7,446 bases of DNA, from contig NZ_JZWV01000020.1 in assembly GCF_000966975.1 (NCBI RefSeq), positions 1 through 7,446 of the forward strand. The letters are read 5' to 3'. The translations under genes and the position numbers were made by a program. Source of the DNA: Streptomyces katrae (GTDB lineage Bacteria; Actinomycetota; Actinomycetes; Streptomycetales; Streptomycetaceae). Shown piece by piece: positions 5,364 to 7,446 of this stretch; positions within the stretch are counted from its first letter, which is position 1, and every line of letters begins with the position of its first letter. The notes beneath the pieces are model-generated. The model had not been told where the DNA came from, did no database searches, and saw only the letters and a program-made list of their open reading frames with translations.

Positions 5364-6092
5364 TCAGCCGACGGGGACGCCCGTCTCCTCGAACTCCCCT
5401 GCGGGGACCACTCCGTTGGCGCAGCCCGCCCGGCAGGCGTGCCCTCCCTGCGGCCCGTAGAGCGCCCGCGCCCCGCGCCCGGGGGCGGTGTCCAGCCGGA
5501 TGGCCACGGCCGGGACCACCACGTTCGGCATCACGTGCGTGTAGAGCTCGGCGACCTGCGCGTCCAGGTCGAGGCCGAGGGTGTGGGACATGGTGTTCAG
5601 CCCCGCGTACGCGCCGACGATCAGCCGGGCGGGGACGACCGGGTCCACGCCCGGCAGCAGCTCCCCGCGCCGGCGGGCCTCGGACAGCACGTCGGCGCAC
5701 ACCCCGATCCAGGTCTCGTAGGGCGTCGCCCGGTCGAGCTCGCCGCCCGTCTGGTCCAGCGTCAGCCGGGCGCTCGCCCGGATCAGCACCTCGTGCCGCA
5801 TCCGGTGCGAGAAGACCATGCCGATGTCGATGAACTCCTGCGCCTTGTACTGCTGCGGCAGCGCCTGCGGCTGGTCCTCGTTCTGGGCGTCGATGACGGC
5901 CTGGGCCAGGCCTTCCTTCGACTCGAAGTGGAAGTAGAGGGCGCCCTTGGTGACCTTGGCGATGTTGACGATGTCCGAGAGCTTGGCCGCGTCGTAGCCG
6001 CGCTCCTCGAACACCACGGCCGCCGCCTGCAGGATGGCGCGGCGGGTGCGCACCGCCCGGTCCTGCTTCACCTGGGGTCTCTCTGTCCTCAT
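5364..6092 (-). CDS. TetR-family gamma-butyrolactone receptor-like repressor (ScbR/ArpA/AvaR type)
   Basis: A 242-residue repressor. The N-terminal TetR DNA-binding domain has KQDRAVRTRRAILQAAA (9-25), VFEERGYDAAKLSDI (27-41) and the recognition helix region VTKGALYFHFESKE (47-60). These are the hallmark sequences of ScbR, ArpA and FarA-type receptors. The ligand domain keeps Trp128 (PYETWIGV), which matches the conserved ligand-pocket tryptophan of the family, and has ELLPGVDP, GAYAGLNTMSH and HVMPNVVVPAV. The protein is about 25 residues longer than typical receptors; the extra tail holds CRAGC (220-224). The start chosen is ATG at 6092 with AGGAGAGG 11 nt upstream; GTG at 6071 (VKQDRAV), close to the usual receptor N-terminus, is a real alternative. 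It probably represses the downstream SARP gene and itself. True receptor or pseudo-receptor cannot be decided here, since no AfsA-type synthase is in the window. Confidence 0.9.
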   Translation of the reverse strand: MRTERPQVKQDRAVRTRRAILQAAAVVFEERGYDAAKLSDIVNIAKVTKGALYFHFESKEGLAQAVIDAQNEDQPQALPQQYKAQEFIDIGMVFSHRMRHEVLIRASARLTLDQTGGELDRATPYETWIGVCADVLSEARRRGELLPGVDPVVPARLIVGAYAGLNTMSHTLGLDLDAQVAELYTHVMPNVVVPAVAIRLDTAPGRGARALYGPQGGHACRAGCANGVVPAGEFEETGVPVG

Positions 6093-6154
6093 ATGTGGCG
6101 TCGCCTCTCCTGGCCCGCCGGCATCACATTCCCACGGGTACGTTTTCTCTCGGT

Positions 6155-6199
6155 ATTCCACACCATCGCGCGGGAGGACGTCCACCGGCGTATGTCACC
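6155..6199 (-). promoter_or_regulatory. Candidate promoter and ARE-like site of the receptor-type repressor gene
   Basis: On the minus strand TGGACG (6184-6179), an 18-bp spacer and TGGAAT (6160-6155) form a moderate promoter about 63 bp before the ATG. Overlapping the -35, the minus-strand sequence ACATACGCCGGTGGACG (6195-6179) shares the pattern ATAC-CCGG-GGA with the site in front of the SARP gene (read there on the plus strand, one gap allowed). This would fit autorepression. A second, weaker similarity begins at GGAATACCGAGAG on the minus strand near 6159. Both are inferences from short matches. Confidence 0.35.
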
Positions 6200-6210
6200 T
6201 CCCGCACACG

Positions 6211-6256
6211 AAAGAGGGGCCCGCCGGTCCGTTTCCGGACGGGCGGACCCCTCTTC
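6211..6256 (-). terminator. Long hairpin terminator of the aldolase gene (possibly bidirectional)
   Basis: Two 21-nt arms (6211-6231 and 6236-6256) pair with about three imperfections, one of them a G-U pair on the aldolase transcript. On that transcript the loop is GAAA, and the 3' arm ends in CCTCTTT, giving a short T-rich tail. It begins 30 nt past the aldolase stop. It lies upstream of the repressor promoter and so should separate the housekeeping transcript from the regulatory genes. The plus-strand sequence folds equally well. Confidence 0.8.
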
Positions 6257-6264
6257 GGGGTCCG

Positions 6265-6281
6265 GGGCGCGGGAAGCGCCC
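6265..6281. repeat. Small inverted repeat just after the aldolase stop
   Basis: GGGCGC (6265-6270) and GCGCCC (6276-6281) flank a 5-nt loop and form a GC-only stem starting 5 nt after the stop codon. A further stem, GGACCCC (6245-6251) with GGGGTCC (6257-6263), shares bases with the long terminator hairpin, so those two folds exclude each other. Together they may stabilise the mRNA 3' end. Confidence 0.5.
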
Positions 6282-6285
6282 GGGA

Positions 6286-7308
6286 CTACTTCAGCTTGGT
6301 GCCCGTGGAGCGCAGGTCGGCGCAGGCCTGGACGACGCGCTTGGCCATGCTCGCCTCGGCCAGCTTGCCCCAGGTGCGCGGGTCGTACGTGGACTTCTTG
6401 CCGACCTCGCCGTCGACCTTCAGGACACCGTCGTAGTTGCGGAACATGTGGTCCGCGACCGGGCGGGTGAAGGCGTACTGGGTGTCGGTGTCGAGGTTCA
6501 TCTTCACGACGCCGTTCTCCAGCGCGGTGGCGATCTCCTGCTCGGTGGAGCCGGAGCCGCCGTGGAAGACGAAGTCGAACGGGTTGCTCTTGCCGTACTT
6601 CTCGCCGACGCCCTGCTGGAGGTCCTTGAGCAGCTCGGGGCGGAGGACGACGTTGCCCGGCTTGTAGACGCCGTGCACGTTGCCGAAGGAGGCGGCCAGC
6701 AGGTAGCGGCCCTTCTCGCCCAGGCCCAGGGCCTCGGCGGTGCGGATGGCGTCCTCGACGGTGGTGTACAGCTCGTCGTTGATCTCGTGGCTGACGCCGT
6801 CCTCCTCGCCGCCGGTCGGGGTGATCTCGACCTCAAGGATGATCTTCGCGGCGGCGGCCTTGGCGAGCAGCTCCTGGCCGATGGCCAGGTTGTCGGCCAG
6901 GGTCTCGGCGGAGCCGTCCCACATGTGCGACTGGAAGAGCGGGTTCAGGCCCTTGGCCACGCGCTCGGCGGAGATGTCGAGCAGCGGGCGGACGTAGCCG
7001 TCCAGCTTGTCCTTGGGGCAGTGGTCGGTGTGCAGCGCGACCGTGATGTCGTACTTGGCGGCCACGACGTGCGCGAACTCGGCCAGGGCGACCGCGCCGG
7101 TGACCATGTCCTTGTTGTACTGGCCGCCCAGGAACTCGGCGCCACCGGTGGAGATCTGGATGATGCCGTCGCTCTCGGCCTCCGCGAAGCCGCGCAGCGC
7201 AGCGTGCAGGGTCTGGGTCGAGGTCACGTTGATCGCCGGGTAGGCGAACTTGCCTGCCTTCGCCCGGTCGAGCATCTCGTTGTAGACCTCGGGGGTTGCG
7301 ATGGGCAT
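6286..7308 (-). CDS. fba: Class II fructose-bisphosphate aldolase
   Basis: A zinc-dependent cytoplasmic enzyme that interconverts fructose-1,6-bisphosphate with dihydroxyacetone phosphate and glyceraldehyde-3-phosphate in glycolysis and gluconeogenesis. The 340-residue protein begins MPIATPEVYNEMLDRAKAGK at the ATG at 7308, with AAGGAG 7 nt upstream; the frame is open further, but without family similarity. Class II signatures are clear: the metal and catalytic motif VALHTDHCPKD, the acidic stretch ITPTGGEEDGVSHE, the zinc-ligand histidine in SFGNVHGVYKPGNV, the phosphate-binding FHGGSGSTEQEI, and KMNLDTDTQYAFTRPV. Length and sequence match the long actinobacterial Fba type. Codon use is that of a well-expressed housekeeping gene. 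It is transcribed toward the repressor gene but closed off by a strong terminator, so functional linkage with the regulators is unlikely. Confidence 0.97.
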   Translation of the reverse strand: MPIATPEVYNEMLDRAKAGKFAYPAINVTSTQTLHAALRGFAEAESDGIIQISTGGAEFLGGQYNKDMVTGAVALAEFAHVVAAKYDITVALHTDHCPKDKLDGYVRPLLDISAERVAKGLNPLFQSHMWDGSAETLADNLAIGQELLAKAAAAKIILEVEITPTGGEEDGVSHEINDELYTTVEDAIRTAEALGLGEKGRYLLAASFGNVHGVYKPGNVVLRPELLKDLQQGVGEKYGKSNPFDFVFHGGSGSTEQEIATALENGVVKMNLDTDTQYAFTRPVADHMFRNYDGVLKVDGEVGKKSTYDPRTWGKLAEASMAKRVVQACADLRSTGTKLK

Positions 7309-7446
7309 CTGTCCGCTCCTTGGATGTGCGGGGAGTGTGCTTATTGCGGGCCCTGACCTGGGGGCGACGTCAGACGTCGCGCCTATCTTTCCAGACTCGG
7401 CGCGACACTCCACCCCGCGTGACGGCCCTCGTACGCCGAGAAGGCG
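7309..7446 (-). promoter_or_regulatory. Aldolase promoter region with 17-bp inverted repeat
   Basis: The region upstream of the aldolase holds a candidate -10, TAGGCG (7385-7380, minus strand), with only a weak -35 (GTGTCG) 17 bp before it. Directly downstream of that -10, GCGACGTC (7364-7371), a single A, and GACGTCGC (7373-7380) form a perfect 17-bp inverted repeat. It would cover the predicted transcription start, a position suited to a repressor. No coding frame on either strand was recognised in 7309-7446. Confidence 0.5.
7364..7380. repeat. Perfect inverted repeat (8-bp arms, 1-bp centre) near the aldolase transcription start
   Basis: The arms GCGACGTC and GACGTCGC are exact reverse complements around A7372. 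The repeat lies 56 bp upstream of the aldolase ATG. It could be an operator, or a small hairpin at the 5' end of the mRNA that affects stability. Confidence 0.75.

Noticed and set aside
5346..6470. Plus-strand open frame across the repressor and terminator region
   Set aside because: It spans a terminator hairpin, a promoter and the start of the aldolase shadow, and has no family similarity.
6034..7356. 440-codon plus-strand open frame opposite the aldolase
   Set aside because: Antisense shadow of a highly conserved enzyme.

Overview
The window comes from a high-GC actinomycete, almost certainly Streptomyces or a close relative. The signs are very high third-position GC, GTG starts, GA-rich ribosome binding sites, a TTGACC-N17-TAGGTT promoter, and a cluster of typical Streptomyces families: SARP, gamma-butyrolactone-receptor-type TetR, PucR/GAF regulator and IS701-like protein. 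I see no rRNA, tRNA, CRISPR array or complete insertion sequence.

Layout from left to right. (1) 1-1024, minus: partial luciferase-like flavin monooxygenase of the CE1758 type, running off the left edge. (2) 1025-1262: divergent control region with a perfect 29-bp inverted repeat. (3) 1263-2552, plus: full-length IS701-family transposase homologue that has lost at least two of its three expected catalytic acidic residues and contains two G-rich repeat tracts with G-quadruplex potential. (4) 2525-4480, minus: GAF-containing PucR/CdaR-type regulator whose 3' end overlaps the transposase-like gene by 28 bp, with a clear vegetative promoter upstream. (5) 4578-5285, minus: small SARP (winged helix plus shortened BTAD). 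(6) 5286-5363: AT-rich promoter with an operator-like semi-palindrome. (7) 5364-6092, minus: TetR-family gamma-butyrolactone receptor homologue. (8) 6093-6285: its promoter region and a long terminator hairpin for the next gene. (9) 6286-7308, minus: class II fructose-bisphosphate aldolase, a housekeeping glycolytic gene. (10) 7309-7446: aldolase promoter region with a 17-bp inverted repeat.

How the genes may work together. The receptor-like repressor and the SARP look like a compact signalling module in which the repressor would control SARP transcription through the AT-rich site and possibly its own promoter through a related site. That is the usual logic of butyrolactone-controlled antibiotic regulation, but no butyrolactone synthase is in the window. 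The PucR/GAF regulator lies immediately downstream with its own promoter. The least conventional part is the degenerate transposase homologue, divergent from the monooxygenase and convergent and overlapping with the PucR/GAF gene. It looks like a domesticated host protein of unknown role. The aldolase is probably the conserved chromosomal neighbour next to which this accessory regulatory block sits.
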